Below, piece after piece: positions 1-10,600 of a stretch of DNA of 64,000 nucleotides. The number at the start of each line of letters is the position of its first letter. Positions within the stretch are counted from its first letter, which is position 1. This DNA comes from Beroe forskalii (Eukaryota > Ctenophora > Nuda > Beroida > Beroidae). The notes beneath the pieces were generated by a model, which ran no database searches, had not been told where the DNA came from, and was given only the letters and a program-made list of their open reading frames with translations. Both the position numbers and the translations under genes were made by a program. The stretch covers positions 1-64,000 of the forward strand of contig WFMF01000467.1 in NCBI GenBank assembly GCA_011033025.1. The letters are read 5' to 3'.

Positions 1-640
1 AGCCACGTTATGGGTTCTCCGGACGAGGGCATCTGCGAAGGGCAGATGCCCCTCGGCCCGAAGAACCGAGGGCATCTCAGACGATCAGCACCCCCGGCCT
101 CGGGGCAAAGGCCATCGGCCCGAAGGGCCGGGCAGCAGTCCCGGCCCGAAGGCCGGGACGCTGGCAATTTACAGTAAAAAAGGCCAAGGAGTACCAGCAC
201 GAAGTGCTGAAAAAAGTCAGCGGGACCGATTTTCAAGTCTTGAAAAATGAGTTTGCCAGCGCCCAATATATAAAAATTCAGTGATTTGCGAAAATCGCGA
301 TTTTTGAGTCGCGTTCTAGACACGTTAACGAGCTCTGTTGGACACAAAAATTTGCACAGTTGTAGTCCATGGTATGAAGAACAATCCCTGAAAATTTCAT
401 GAAAATCGACCGCACCGTTTTTTCATAATAAATTATCAAAAATATCCCATTTTGCCGAAAATTAGTGTTATGGACGGTACGACTCCTCCTCCTCCTCCTC
501 CTCCTCCTCCTCCTCCTCCTCCTCCTCCTCCTCCTCCTCCTCCTCCTCCTCCGACTACTACCACAAAACGGGAAAACACTTCACGGGAGAACCATAAAAG
601 ATAGAACCGTAATCTAAACGGCATATGAAACTTTAGAATG
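1..640 (+). repeat. Left copy of a dispersed repeat, inverted relative to 9262-9777
   Basis: This stretch reads as the reverse complement of 9262-9777, from the first bases (AGCCACGTTATGGG, matched near 9777 as CCCCATACCGTGGCT) through to CGGCATATGAAACTTTA near 630. The first 170 bases are GC-rich and built of short palindromes around CGGCCCGAAGGGCCG. The remainder is AT-rich. The copy may extend beyond the window. The two copies enclose 8.6 kb of nested transposons. No coding potential was seen apart from the Gly-rich shadow of the CTC microsatellite. Confidence 0.8.
484..552. repeat. (CTC)n microsatellite
   Basis: This is an uninterrupted run of about 23 CTC/GAG triplets. The inverted partner at about 9340-9365 has only a short GTC/GGA triplet tract, so the expansion is specific to this copy. 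The poly-Gly minus-strand ORF across it is an artefact of the repeat. Confidence 0.95.
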
Positions 641-689
641 AGGTGCGTGCACTAGGGCATGTTAAAAATATTTTTGCCAAATCCTTAAT

Positions 690-1420
690 TGGATAATTGA
701 CCAATTAAAGTAATTATCGCTTATAACTCAGAAGGTATTGATGATAGCGACTTTATTCCAACGGCATCATTAACTAGAGCCAAAATAACGTTATATGCGT
801 TTAATTTGCGTACCGGTTCTCAACCGCCTAATGAGATAATTGACCAATTAAAGTAATTATCGCGTATAACTCAAAAAGCAAAAATGATAGGGACTTAAAT
901 CAAACGGTGTCATTAACCAGAGCCAAAATAACGTTTTATGCGTTTAATTTGCGTACCGGTTCTCAGCCGCCTAATGACATAATTAGCCAATTAAAGTAAT
1001 TATCGTGTATAACTCGAAAAGTAAAAATGATAGCGACTTAATTCTAACGGCATCATTTACAAGAGCCAGAATTACGCTTCTTACGTTTATCTTGAGTGCC
1101 GGTTCTCAACCGCCTAATGAGATAATTGACCAATTAAAGTGATTATCGTATATAACTCGAAAAGTAAAAATGATAGCGACTTAATTCTAACGGTATCATT
1201 TACAAGAGCCAAAATTACACTTTATACTTTTATCTTGAGTGCCGGTTCTCAACCGCTTAATGAGATAATTGGCCAATTAAAGTAATTATCGTTTATAACT
1301 CGAAAAGTAAAAATGATAGCGACTTAATTCTAACGGTATCATTTACCAGAGCCAAAATCACGTTTTACACATTGATTTGGGTACAGGTTGTCAACCACTT
1401 AATTGAATAATTGACTGATT
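690..1420 (+). repeat. 142-bp tandem repeat, left foldback arm
   Basis: The motif AATTGACCAATTAAAGTAAT recurs near 697, 837, 976, 1121 and 1263, giving a period of about 140-144 bases. Each unit also carries AGCCAAAATNACG and ACCGGTTCTCAACCGCC. The same unit in reverse complement makes up 3480-4820. Confidence 0.85.
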
Positions 1421-1480
1421 AAAGCAATTATCTCTACTTGTACTGAATGTAGTGAGTTTCTTGCCAAAAAAGGGTGATAT

Positions 1481-1894
1481 GGATAGCCAAAAACAATTGA
1501 AATTGTTTGGGTTTCGCAGCCACTACAGTACCTAAAATTATACGATTAAAAGTATTGATATGAATTTTAATCGCAGCCCGGTCGTGGCGGTGCAGTTCGG
1601 TTTCAAAGCTAATCGATTTGAAGATTCACGTTTTTCAAAGTTATTAAGGGGCTAGAACGTCTAACACATTTCTGTGTTTAGGTACAGCTCGATCCTGACA
1701 AAGTCAAAGACGGATTTACACAATCAATTAATGCTGTTTTTCCATTACTACAATGAAATTGTGGTAGTCTGCTACCTCAGTGCACCGCCACGACCGGGCT
1801 GCGATTAAAATTCATATCAATACTTTTAATCGTATAATTTTAGGTACTGTAGTGGCTGCGAAACCCAAACAATTTCAATTGTTTTTGGCTATCC
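1481..1894. repeat. Inner palindrome with GGATAGCC ends
   Basis: This is an inverted repeat of roughly 110-base arms. It begins GGATAGCCAAAAACAATTG and ends CAATTGTTTTTGGCTATCC. Both arms include ATGAATTTTAATCGCAGCCC next to GGTCGTGGCGGTGCA. It resembles a small foldback MITE embedded in the larger foldback. A second copy lies at 2979-3389 and a decayed arm lies at about 57340-57450. Confidence 0.75.
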
Positions 1895-1974
1895 ATACCT
1901 CTATATATATATATATGGTCGTAACCCAATTTAACAAGAACACCCTCGATTTTGGCAATATTCAAGTTGTAATA

Positions 1975-2180
1975 ACTCGGTCATTTTTCATCCGATTGAC
2001 CTGAAATTTTGACAGTTGCACCTTTGACCCCTAAACATGTGATGTTCAAATTTTAGTGCGATTTCGGCAACGGGAACTTGCTCAAATTTCAACGTGAAAT
2101 ATGGTGAATCCATGAAAACATATAGTTGGGGGCTGGCAAGCAAGTTAAGAAAACTCACTCCGATGCTCGGAGGCTCGTGT
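1975..2180 (+). repeat. Dispersed 200-bp repeat, copy 1
   Basis: This matches 9930-10135 in the same orientation with moderate divergence. Shared blocks include TTCGGCAACGGGAACTT and GATGTTCAAATTT. Both copies are followed by a short stretch ending in GAGGCTCGTGTA. No coding sequence was recognised. Confidence 0.75.
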
Positions 2181-2189
2181 ACTGTTAGG

Positions 2190-2430
2190 ATAGCCGTCAA
2201 TGCTCGCCCTCGGACCCTTCGGGTCCTCGGGCTCACGCTCGAGGCATTCGGCCTTCGCACTGTTAGGGGTCCGCCGTCCAATGCTCGCCCTCGGACCCTT
2301 CGGGTCCTCGGGCTCGCGGCTCGGGCCTTCGGCCCTCGCACTGTTTGGACCGCCGTTCAATGCTCGCCCTCGGGCCCTTCGGGCCCTCGGGCTCGCAAAC
2401 CGCCGCGGGGGGCTTGCCAGCCCCCTGATA
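2190..2430 (+). repeat. GC-rich imperfect tandem repeat
   Basis: Three imperfect units each begin AATGCTCGCCCTCGG and contain palindromes such as CCCTTCGGGCCCTCGGGC. GC content is far above that of the surroundings. An inverted, shorter relative lies at 11637-11765, just upstream of the SET gene. Arg/Pro/Gly-rich ORFs in several frames are by-products of the repeat. Confidence 0.8.
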
Positions 2431-2780
2431 TATTCTAATTTATATTCTAATTTATTCAATTCAGTTTTCAGATGTATTCAAGTTTGATGTTTTCAGGATG
2501 TAGTTATAATTTGATATTGTATGCTTTTAGTTGTTAGAAATTCATTGATATTGTAAGTTATTCCTTTTGATGTATTTGGATTCATTGAGATTGTTATAAC
2601 CGTTGTAATTTGTGCTCTGACCGTACGTCATCACTTGACTTTTCCAGTTATATATTGTATCAGTATGTTTTTACTAATTTGTTACATTGTCTTTTTAGCT
2701 ATAATGATCCACAGAAGATTGCACAATTCGAAGTTACAGACATCCTAAATGTTGTTTCATTTGAGTACTGATGAAATTGA

Positions 2781-2783
<3 letters not shown>

Positions 2784-2852
<69 letters not shown>
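2784..2852. repeat. (TA)n microsatellite
   Basis: This is an uninterrupted AT dinucleotide run of about 68 bases. It sits between two blocks related to the PLE-associated sequence at 59245-59410. Confidence 0.95.
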
Positions 2853-2854
<2 letters not shown>

Positions 2855-2978
2855 CAAAATTCAACAGGACTCAAAAAATACAACATTTAACTGATCTGGA
2901 ACTTCGATAAATTACATCTTCTAAGGATCATACTCAAATTTGATTGTATAAAGTAGTGTTGTAATATATATATATATA

Positions 2979-3389
2979 GGATAGCCAAAAACAATTGAAA
3001 ATTGTTTGGGTTTCGCAGCCACTAAGTAAAATAAAACGATTAAAAGTAATGATATGAATTTTAATCGCAGCCCGGTCGTGGCGGTGCACTGTTGAAAAAC
3101 TAGTCGATACAAGTTTTCAAGGTTACGAGAATTAGTTAACATGCAGATGCTAGTATGTCTATCAACTTCTTATGTTTAGTTTCAGCTCGACCCTTAAAAA
3201 AGTGAAAAGGAAGAAGGATCCGCATTAACACATAGAATTCATGTTATTACTCTATTACTGCAGTAATATTGTGGTCTAGTGCACCGCCACGACCGGGCTG
3301 CGATTAAAATTCATATCATTACTTTTAATCGTTTTATTTTACTTAGTGGCTGCGAAACCCAAACAATTTTCAATTGTTTTTGTCTATCC
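2979..3389. repeat. Second inner palindrome with GGATAGCC ends
   Basis: This has the same family and structure as 1481-1894. The left end is GGATAGCCAAAAACAATTGA and the right end is TTTTTGTCTATCC. The arms carry the same CAGCCCGGTCGTGGCGGTGC block. It follows a short TA run. Confidence 0.75.
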
Positions 3390-3479
3390 ATATCACTCTT
3401 TTTTGGCAAAAAAACTTACTTCATTCAGTACAAGTTGAGATAATTGCTTTAATAAGTCGATTATTTCATTAAAAAAATA

Positions 3480-4820
3480 TCCCTATGTTCTGTAAACATG
3501 TAATTTGTCTACTTGTTTTCATTTTTTTCTTCTACAACCGGTACTCAAATTTAATGTACAAAAGGTAATTTCGGCTTTAGTAAATAAGGTCCTTGAATAA
3601 AGTCGGTATCATTTATAATTTTTGAGCTATACGAGATAATTACTTTAATTGGCCAATTATTCAATTAAGCGGTTGAGAACCTGTACTCAAATTAACGTAT
3701 AGTCCGTAATTTTGGCTCTAGTTAATAATGCCGTTAGAATTAAGTCGTTATCATCTTTTGTTTTCGAGTTATACACGATAATTACTTTAATTGGTCAATT
3801 ATCTCATTAGGCGGTTGAGAACAGGTACTCAAATTAACCGTATAAAACGTAATTTTGGCTCTAGTTAATGATGCCGTTAGAATTAAGTCGTTATCATCTT
3901 TTGTTTTCGAGTTATACACGATAATTACTTTAATTGGTCAATTATTGGTCAACCGGTACGTAAATAATACGCATAAAATATAAATCGTAATTTTGACGTA
4001 AGTTACTGATGCCGTTGGAATTAAATCGTTATCATATATACTTTTCGAGTAATACACGATAATTGCTTTAATTGACCAATTATCTCATTAGGCGGTTGGC
4101 AGTCGGTACTTAAAATGAACGAATAAATCGTAATTTTTGCTTAGGTTAATGCTGCCGTTAGAATTGAGACGCTATCATTTTTACTTTTTGAGTTATACGC
4201 GATAACTACTTTAATTGGCCAATTAACCTATTAAGCAGGTGGCAAGCGGTACGTGAATAATACGCATAAATCGTTATTTTGGTTTAAGTTAATGATGCCG
4301 TTGGAATTAAATCGTTATCATATATACTTTTCGAGTTATACACGATAATTACTTTAATTGACCAATTATCTCATTAGGCAGTTGGCAGTCGGTACTTGAA
4401 ATGAACGAATAAATCGTAATTTTTGCTTAGGTTAATGATGCCGTTGGAATTGAGACGCTATCATTTTTACTTTTTGAGTTATACGCGATAACTACTTTAA
4501 TTGGCCAATTAACCTATTAAGCGGGTGGCAACCGGTACGTAAATAATACGCATAAATCGTTATTTTGGTTAAAGTTAATGATGCCGTAGGAATTAAGTCG
4601 TTATCATATTTACTTTTCGAGTTATGTACGATAATTACTTTAATTGACCAATTATCTCATTAGGCAGTTGGCAGTCGGTACTTGAAATGAACGAATAAAT
4701 CGTCATTTTTGCTAAGGTTAATGATACCGTTGGAATTAAGCCGCTATCATAGTTAATTTCTGAGTTATAAGTGATAATTACTTTAATTGGTCAATTATCC
4801 AATTAAGGATTTGGCGAAAA
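3480..4820 (-). repeat. 142-bp tandem repeat, right foldback arm
   Basis: Reverse-complement units are marked by ATAATTACTTTAATTGGTCA near 3633, 3777, 3920, 4059, 4200, 4344, 4490, 4631 and 4772. There are about nine units against about five on the left, so the two arms have changed copy number independently. Confidence 0.85.
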
Positions 4821-4860
4821 TATTTTAACGTGCCCTAGTGCACGCACCTCATTCTAAAGG

Positions 4861-5029
4861 TACTTTAGCGAAAGACCAGGAATTAACATATCTCTATTAC
4901 ATACGAATGAAATGAGTATGTAATAGGATATAAATATTGAGTAGCTTGCTACGAAATATTTATATCTAATTTATCACGCGACACTCGAAGAGTGGAGCCG
5001 TGATAAATTTAGATATGTTATGAATGGCT
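4861..5029 (+). mobile_element. Right-truncated MITE with TACTTTAGCGAAAG end
   Basis: This is nearly identical to the left 170 bases of the intact MITE at 26445-26626, starting TACTTTAGCGAAAGACC and running to TGTTATGAATGGCT. The right terminal repeat CTTTCGCTAAAGTA is missing. The sequence passes directly into the pogo-type element at about 5030. Confidence 0.8.
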
Positions 5030-8000
5030 GTTTGGTTATATGGCATACCTGGTGTTCCAGGAAATATAACGGTCAGAAGAGTAATCAGATCATACAGCTA
5101 TGATTTACAAATTGAATCAATGATATGTTGAATGTTTCAGCACTCCCGAACTTAATTAGATGATGGAATCATTATTTCACTTCCTCAATCACAAATGTTT
5201 ACGATGTCGCTCTACATTACATTTAGCTTGTGTCGTTTGATTTGGCGTCTGGAAACATTTTTTGCTTTTGAACCTGTCATAGACCTTTCATGTACTAGAA
5301 CTGGCCGACTTTTTTGATTGATATAGCTTTATTACTACGTTATGTTGAGTCACCTGAAGGTTGTCGATTTTGGTTAAATGGTACAAATTCAGTTTTGTCA
5401 AATGGCCTATGCCATTTAACCAAAAAATAGGTATGCCATTTAACAAAACTTGGTAATTTTAACAGCAGGTAATTTTAATACTAGTAGGAATAATTTTTGA
5501 ATAACACAATTTTCTGTTTTTAAGTTACAATGGCCAAGTCACCTGTAAAAGCTAGAAAACGTAAACGTGGAGAGGGTTACAGCTACAAACGGAAATCTAC
5601 TGTAAGGCAGGCATGGTCTGAACATGACATGGATAGGGCGATAGCTGCTGTGAGGAATAAGGAATGTGGGTATGAATTGGCATCTAAAACTTACTCGGTG
5701 CCTAAAACCACTCTAGTCCGCAGAGTGAAAGATAAAAATAAGCTGGTTTTGGGTTCTAAGAAGGGCATGGGCCATAGTTCAATCCTGCCAGCTGAAATGG
5801 AGAAACGTCTAGTAGATCATATACTGCGTATGGAAGAAGCTTTGTTTGGACTAACCTATACTGATGTTAGGAAATTAGCATTTGAATTGGCTGAGCGAAA
5901 TGGCATTACCAATAACTTTAACCAAACGACTAAGATGGCTGGTTATTATTGGCTTTATGGATTTCTGAGACGACACCCAGATATAACATTGAGGGAGCCT
6001 GAAAATACCTCGATAGCGAGGTCAAGATCTTTTAATAAGACTAATGTTGATCGGTTCTTTGAACTCTTTCAAAACTCCTGGATGACCATAAGTTTCTGCC
6101 TAACAGAATATTTAACTGTGACGAAAGGAGTAACAACGGTACCTAATAATCCACCCAAAATTTTGGCTCGAAGTGGCAAGAAGCAGGTCGGCACAGTTGG
6201 GAGTGGGGAGAAAGGGACAAATACAACAGTGATGCTCTGTGCCTGTGCTGATGGCAACCTCATCCCCCCCATGTTTGTTTTTCCAAGGGCGAAAGATAAT
6301 CCAGACCTTCTTCGTGGGGCCCCAGTGGGTAGCATCCAAGTGAACAACAAGAGTGGTTGGATGATACAAGACTCTTTTATTCAATGGCTGCATCATTTTA
6401 TTAAATATAGTGCTTCTTCCAAATCCAACCCATGTCTTCTCATACTTGATGGTCATGGCACTCACATCAAGTCAATTGAGGCCATCAATATTGCACGTGA
6501 CAATGGTGTACACATCCTATGCTTACCCCCCCATAGCACCCACCGGATGCAGCCGCTTGATGTCACCTGCATGAAGCCGCTCTCAGCTGCACTTGCACGC
6601 GAGGTGCAGCTGTGGCATAGAGACAATCCATCCAACATCCTTAAAATCAACCACATAGCTGAGATTTTTTGCAGTGCATATACTGGATCTATTGGACCAG
6701 CAGTTGTTCTAAGTGGCTTTGCTAAGTGTGGAATTAGTCCTCTAAAAACCTGATGTTTTGATGGTTGCTTTACCTCCGCACACCAAACGTCTACAAATGC
6801 TCAAGATGATGAGGAAAACACCACTCCAAGTGATCAGCCCACCAGCAGTGCTAATTCGGATCTTGGAGTATGTCCTGATGCTGATGTTGTTTCTGGTATA
6901 AAGTCTCCAGCTGCAGATCCAGATATTGATGTATCAAGAGAGATTTTGCCTGCGGATATAATACCTGTTCCCAAGATTTTCTACAAAGACAATCAAGGAG
7001 GCAACCAACAAATCGGGAAAAGCTAAGGGTGCAACAGCTATTGTAACGTCCAGCCCGTACTTGAAAAATTGACAATTGAGGAGGAGAATAAGAAACTCAA
7101 GGAAGATTTAAAGAACTATAGCCGGGAGATAAAGGCCTTGAAGAAGGCATTGAAGTTGAAGGAGGCTGGTGAAGCAGGAGATTCAAGTTCAACAGCCAAG
7201 ACAAAAGTGAGGAAAGAACTTTTTTCTGGAAAAGGAAAATCGAAGATGATCAGTAAGAAGAAAAAGAAGAACAAGGTGCTCAACATTGAGAATGACGAAG
7301 TTCCTAAAGTAATCAGCAGTTTGGCCTGCACAACACCATCCACTATAGACTGTAATAATTTGTCCCCTGGGCAGTTTGTTCTTGTCTCATTTAATGACTT
7401 TGGTGTGAGTGATTTGACTGATGAAAATCCTACTACATCCAAAGAATCAAAGCCTGTTTACTATGCTGGCTTTATCAAGACATTGTGCTCCCAGAAAGAT
7501 GTTGAAACCAAATTTCTGAGGAGATCTGATTTGAAGAAGGGGAATCAGATAAAGTTCACATATCCTGATGAGGAGGACCTATGTAAACATGCTATAGAGA
7601 ACATTGTTCTTTTGCTACCAAAACCCAAAACGGCTGTTGGAAAGTCAAAGAGACTTGAATCAATCCTGGAGTTCGAAGATGAACGACTATTGGACTATAG
7701 CCCAATAATGTGATAGATCAACTCCTTTATTACATATATTATAATATGCATATCATCAAATCCCACGATTATTGTGCAATAATAAGAGAATATAGTAGTG
7801 CTGTAGTGGATAGAGTACATTTTCCTCATTAAAAAGTATAATTATAAGTTTTTGGTTATTTGGTACACCAAAATTTTGGTCAAATGGCATATGCCAATTC
7901 CCCAAAATCTGAATGTACCATTTCACCAAAACAAAATGAGATTGTATTTTTTACAGGTTAAATGGTATACATGCTTTTATGCCTTACCAAGCAAAGAATT

Positions 8001-8131
8001 GTGTTTACACTGGCTTTAACATGTTTAAAATGTCGCAAACAATCCTTAATTAAAAAAAATATGATTCAAATGAACATAATCTGATCGTAAAATATCTCTA
8101 AAGTTAGGTATGCCATATCCCCCGTAATTCC
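5030..8131 (+). mobile_element. Pogo/Tigger-type DNA transposon (decayed)
   Basis: A 3.1-kb unit is bounded by short inverted motifs, ATATGGCATACC at about 5038 and GGTATGCCATAT at about 8107. It encloses a degraded pogo-type transposase. The ATGGCATACC/GGTATGCCAT motif and the related TGGTTAAATGG recur subterminally (about 5370-5450 and 7850-7970), as expected for transposase-binding repeats. The exact ends and a TA duplication could not be fixed by eye. Confidence 0.65.
5530..7713 (+). pseudogene. Pogo/Tigger-like transposase, frameshifted
   Basis: The family cuts and pastes its own transposon in the nucleus. The first open part (5530-6753, 407 codons) has a basic start, a psq-type helix-turn-helix (residues about 30-70), a CENP-B-type region, and a DDE_1 core with LLILDGHGTH and PPHSTHRMQPLD. 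These supply the second and third acidic residues, 36 residues apart. The codon for the first catalytic Asp (6120-6122, within an FNCDE context) is not in the reading frame. Two compensating shifts near 6070 and 6125 throw about 17 codons out of frame while leaving the ORF open. Further shifts follow after 6740 and near 7000-7070. The C-terminal tail reopens at 7069-7713, with a coiled coil, a Lys-rich stretch and a PVYYAGFI/FLRR region typical of invertebrate Tigger transposases. It is almost certainly inactive. The family call is firm. Confidence 0.85.
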
Positions 8132-8137
8132 CCTAGA

Positions 8138-8233
8138 GCTCATGTAATAGATGGGTTTTTCATTTAGCATCCTTATAAAGTGTATGTGAGAGACGCTTGA
8201 TATCAAGGGATGTAATTCGCAGAGGAGCTATGT
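8138..8233 (+). repeat. Fragment of dispersed repeat XY, left of a hAT insertion
   Basis: This is nearly identical to 27620-27716 (GAGCTCATGTAATAGATGGG through GAGGAGCTATGT). The match resumes at 9236-9262 after the hAT element. The 27.7-kb copy is therefore the empty site for this insertion. Confidence 0.85.
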
Positions 8234-9235
8234 CAGGGCCGTAATTCCCGGGGGGGCTAGGGGGGCTGAAGCCCCCCCAAGATTTTTGAACTGACTCAAA
8301 AAATTCTAACTCCCTATTAAAATTTCCAACTTTACCGATCTTTACAGTTTACTCATTGAATGGGGAATGATATTGATGCATCATTCGCAATTGCGAAGGT
8401 TTCAACATCATATCAACTCTTCATGTATGCTAGTTTGTAGGTTCATCATGGTATTTTTTATCTACAAACCACAGTACAGAAGTGCTGTAATAAATCCATG
8501 TCTCCATAGTAAGTAGGCAAAAATAATAACAAGGAAAGGAATAACTAAATATCGTGCTCATATCATGCTCATAACATGATCATAGATTTATGCAAGTGAC
8601 AAACTCGAATGAATAAAAAAGATTCAATGATTGAGGGCGAGAGCTCCGGATGGAGGATGGAGTGTCTTCTGACCATTGGGCGAAACGGTAATTGAGTGCA
8701 CCGGTCATGCTAATGATGGGGCGGAGTGGGGTGCCTTGCTTGTGTACTTTGGGCAGACCGTTTCGCCCAATGGTTGGGAGACGCTCTGTCCACCATCTGG
8801 AGCTCGCTCTAATAATCAAGGACTCCTTCAGCCTCAGGGATATCTTGGGAAGTCAAAAGATTCAATGATGTTCATAATAATTTAACACCTTAAAACAAGC
8901 AAGTGCTCTGGGCTAACAATGGGTCATCAGTTGGGTTAGGGTGATTATGAGGCACAATATGTCTGCACACGGTTTTTAACATGAAAATTGCTCAAGACTT
9001 GTTAAAGTACCATTGTATACGACTCATAATTTTCACGATTCTTGCCCATTTCTGTAGGCCAAAATTCATTCTCAGACATTGAAAACCGCTGTTTTTTCCG
9101 GGGCTCCCTACTTTCGCCAGGGGCTCTGCCCCCCCTGGATGGGGGGCTGCCCCAGACCCCTGCCGCCAGGGGCTCCGCCCCTGGACCCATCCCCTGGCCT
9201 CGCTTCGCTCGCCCAGCCCCCCCAACTCGAAATTG
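8234..9235. mobile_element. hAT-type non-autonomous element, copy 1
   Basis: The left end is CAGGGCCGTAATTCCCGGGG. The insertion is flanked by an 8-bp direct duplication, AGCTATGT, at 8226-8233 and 9236-9243. The unoccupied sequence at about 27709-27716 confirms it. The right terminal repeat present in the second copy (GAATTACGGCCCTG) is missing: the sequence stops at CTCGAAATTG and goes straight into the duplication. The interior holds a PLE-like RT fragment on the minus strand and, near the right end, GC-rich units of GCCAGGGGCTCCGCCCCTGG. It has no transposase. Confidence 0.85.
8673..8759 (-). pseudogene. Captured reverse-transcriptase fragment in hAT copy 1
   Basis: The minus-strand frame contains GLPKVHKQGTPLRPIIS, followed by a Gly-Ala-x-Asn-Tyr-Arg-Phe-Ala-Gln-Trp segment. 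This is the conserved finger region found in Penelope-like and related RTs (GLPKxHK...PLRPIxS). Only about 30 residues match. Nothing else of an RT is present, and the fragment sits inside a hAT element. The same fragment is in the second copy at 25630-25716. Confidence 0.6.
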
Positions 9236-9261
9236 AGCTATGTTAAATGTGCGTGAGACTA

Positions 9262-9777
9262 TTAAAGTTTCATATGCCGTTTAGATTACGGTTCTATCTT
9301 TTATGGTTCTCCCGTGAAGTGTTTTCCCGTTTTGTCGTAGTAGTCGTCGTCGTCGTCGGAGGAGTCGTACCGTCCATAACACTAATTTTCGGCAAAATGG
9401 GATTTTTTTGATAATTTATTGTGAAAAAACGGTGCGGCCGATTTTCATGAAATTTTCAGGGATTGTTCTTCATACAATGGACTACAACTGTGCAAATTTT
9501 CATGTCCAACAGAGCTCGTTAACATGTCGCAAACACGACTCGAAAATCGCGATTTTCGCAAATCACTGTATTTTTATATAGTGGGCGCTGGCAAACTCAT
9601 TTTTCAAAACATGAAAATTGGTTCCGCTACCACATTCAGCACTTCGTGCTGGTACTCCTGGCTCTTTTACCGTGTCTGGCCAGCAGTCCCGGCCCTTCGG
9701 GCTGGGACTGCTGCCCTCAGCCCTTCGGGCTGATCGTTCGGAGACCTCATAGACCTCATAGACCCCATACCGTGGCT
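9262..9777 (-). repeat. Right copy of the 1-640 dispersed repeat (inverted)
   Basis: This is the reverse complement of 1-640 with small differences. It runs from AAAGTTTCATATGCCGTTTA to ACCCCATACCGTGGCT. Its triplet tract is short and mixed (GTCGTCGTC, GGAGGA), unlike the long CTC tract on the left. Confidence 0.8.
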
Positions 9778-9929
9778 GCGAGCGACTTCATTTTTTACCA
9801 ATCACCATGAAATTACTTTTGTGGCTAAATCTCGAGATCTAGATGCTACATAAGTCGGGAAATCATGACGCGGTAGAAAACTTTTCAGATACAGTGCTTC
9901 AAATTGGTATAAAATTACGTTTTTAATCC

Positions 9930-10135
9930 AATCGATCTGAAATTTTGATAGTTGCACATAAATTGACCTCTAAACATGCGATGTTCAAATTTAAGTGCAA
10001 TTTCGGCAACGGGAACTTACTCAAATTTCGACGTGAAATATGGCCAATCCATGAAAACGTATAGTTGGGAGCTGACAAGCAAAGTAACATAAACTCGCTC
10101 CCGATGCTCAGAGGCTCGTGTATGGGTGCACGACA
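9930..10135 (+). repeat. Dispersed 200-bp repeat, copy 2
   Basis: This is a direct-orientation match to 1975-2180, sharing TTCGGCAACGGGAACTT and TCAGAGGCTCGTGTA-type ends. No coding sequence was recognised. Confidence 0.75.
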
Positions 10136-10239
10136 TTTTATCTTTTTTGTTTGTTTGAAAACCCACGGTGGGGCTGGCATGTGCCGAAATAAAGAAATAA
10201 AATTATAACAATAACATGACACTTCATCTCCCTGTCCTG

Positions 10240-10322
10240 ACCCTTACCATAACCCTAACCTAATCCCTAACCCTGACCCTAACCAAGACCCTAAGTCCTA
10301 ACCCTAACCCAGACCCTTACCT
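10240..10322. repeat. Interstitial telomere-like CCCTAA tract
   Basis: A degenerate run of CCCTAA/CCCTGACC hexamers spans about 80 bases (TAACCCTAACC with interruptions). It is consistent with a TTAGGG telomere type for this genome, but it is short, imperfect and internal. Confidence 0.7.
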
Positions 10323-10425
10323 TTGCATAGAGCTGACACATTGCAAGATAAAGTGTCCCGAGATGAAGTGTCCTGAGATGAAATATTCGTTCCCCCAAAA
10401 ATCAACCCCCTCCCTCCCCCTGTCA

Positions 10426-10600
10426 TCATCTGTCAGCATTTAGAAACCCCTTCCCCGTCGGGTGATGACTCACTATGTGACGGCTCCCGAATAAATATTT
10501 CATGAAAGGAAGTTTAGTCAAAACATCAACTTTGTGTTCTCCATAGAAGTTCTTCTCCTGCACTAATGTCTCGACCTGCGATCTGTTAGTTTTAATTCTA
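10426..10600 (-). pseudogene. Partial duplicate of the SET gene 3' end
   Basis: Positions 10495-10580 match 10840-10930 in the same orientation. The minus-strand frame reads KVDVLTKLPFMKY, against RRVDVLTTLPFLKY at the end of the intact gene. The SAM-binding GEELLYDYG segment is disrupted by substitutions and an indel, and no upstream SET sequence precedes it. It lies about 260 bases downstream of the intact copy and looks like a local tandem duplication that decayed. Confidence 0.75.

Larger units (their letters stand above)
629..4860. mobile_element. 4.2-kb foldback element with tandem-repeat arms
   Basis: The ends are inverted copies of each other. The left end reads CTTTAGAATGAGGTGCGTGC and then a CTAGGGCA block; the right end reads TGCCCTAG and then GCACGCACCTCATTCTAAAG. 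Each arm is a tandem array of an approximately 142-bp unit marked by AATTGACCAATTAAAGTAATTA. There are about five units on the left (690-1420) and about nine on the right (3480-4820), in inverted orientation. The inner part holds two further palindromes (1481-1894 and 2979-3389) and a non-palindromic centre. No transposase is visible, so it looks non-autonomous. A remnant of the same element lies at 57325-57640. Confidence 0.75.

Noticed and set aside
1988-2487. Overlapping Arg/Pro/Gly-rich ORFs
   Set aside because: These are produced on both strands by a GC-rich tandem repeat that also occurs at 11637-11765. There is no conserved frame.
2740-2785. Hammerhead ribozyme in the PLE-like terminus
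   Set aside because: CTGATGA and GAAA are present near 2767-2781, but the four bases between them cannot form a stem II and no cleavage-site stem was found. It is probably just a short hairpin.
8992-9236. Gly/Pro-rich ORFs on both strands near the right end of the hAT element
   Set aside because: They come from the palindromic GCCAGGGGCTCCGCCCCTGG units and are repeated in the second copy with different lengths.
10240-10322. Chromosome end
   Set aside because: The CCCTAA tract is short, degenerate and flanked on both sides by ordinary sequence, including a gene.
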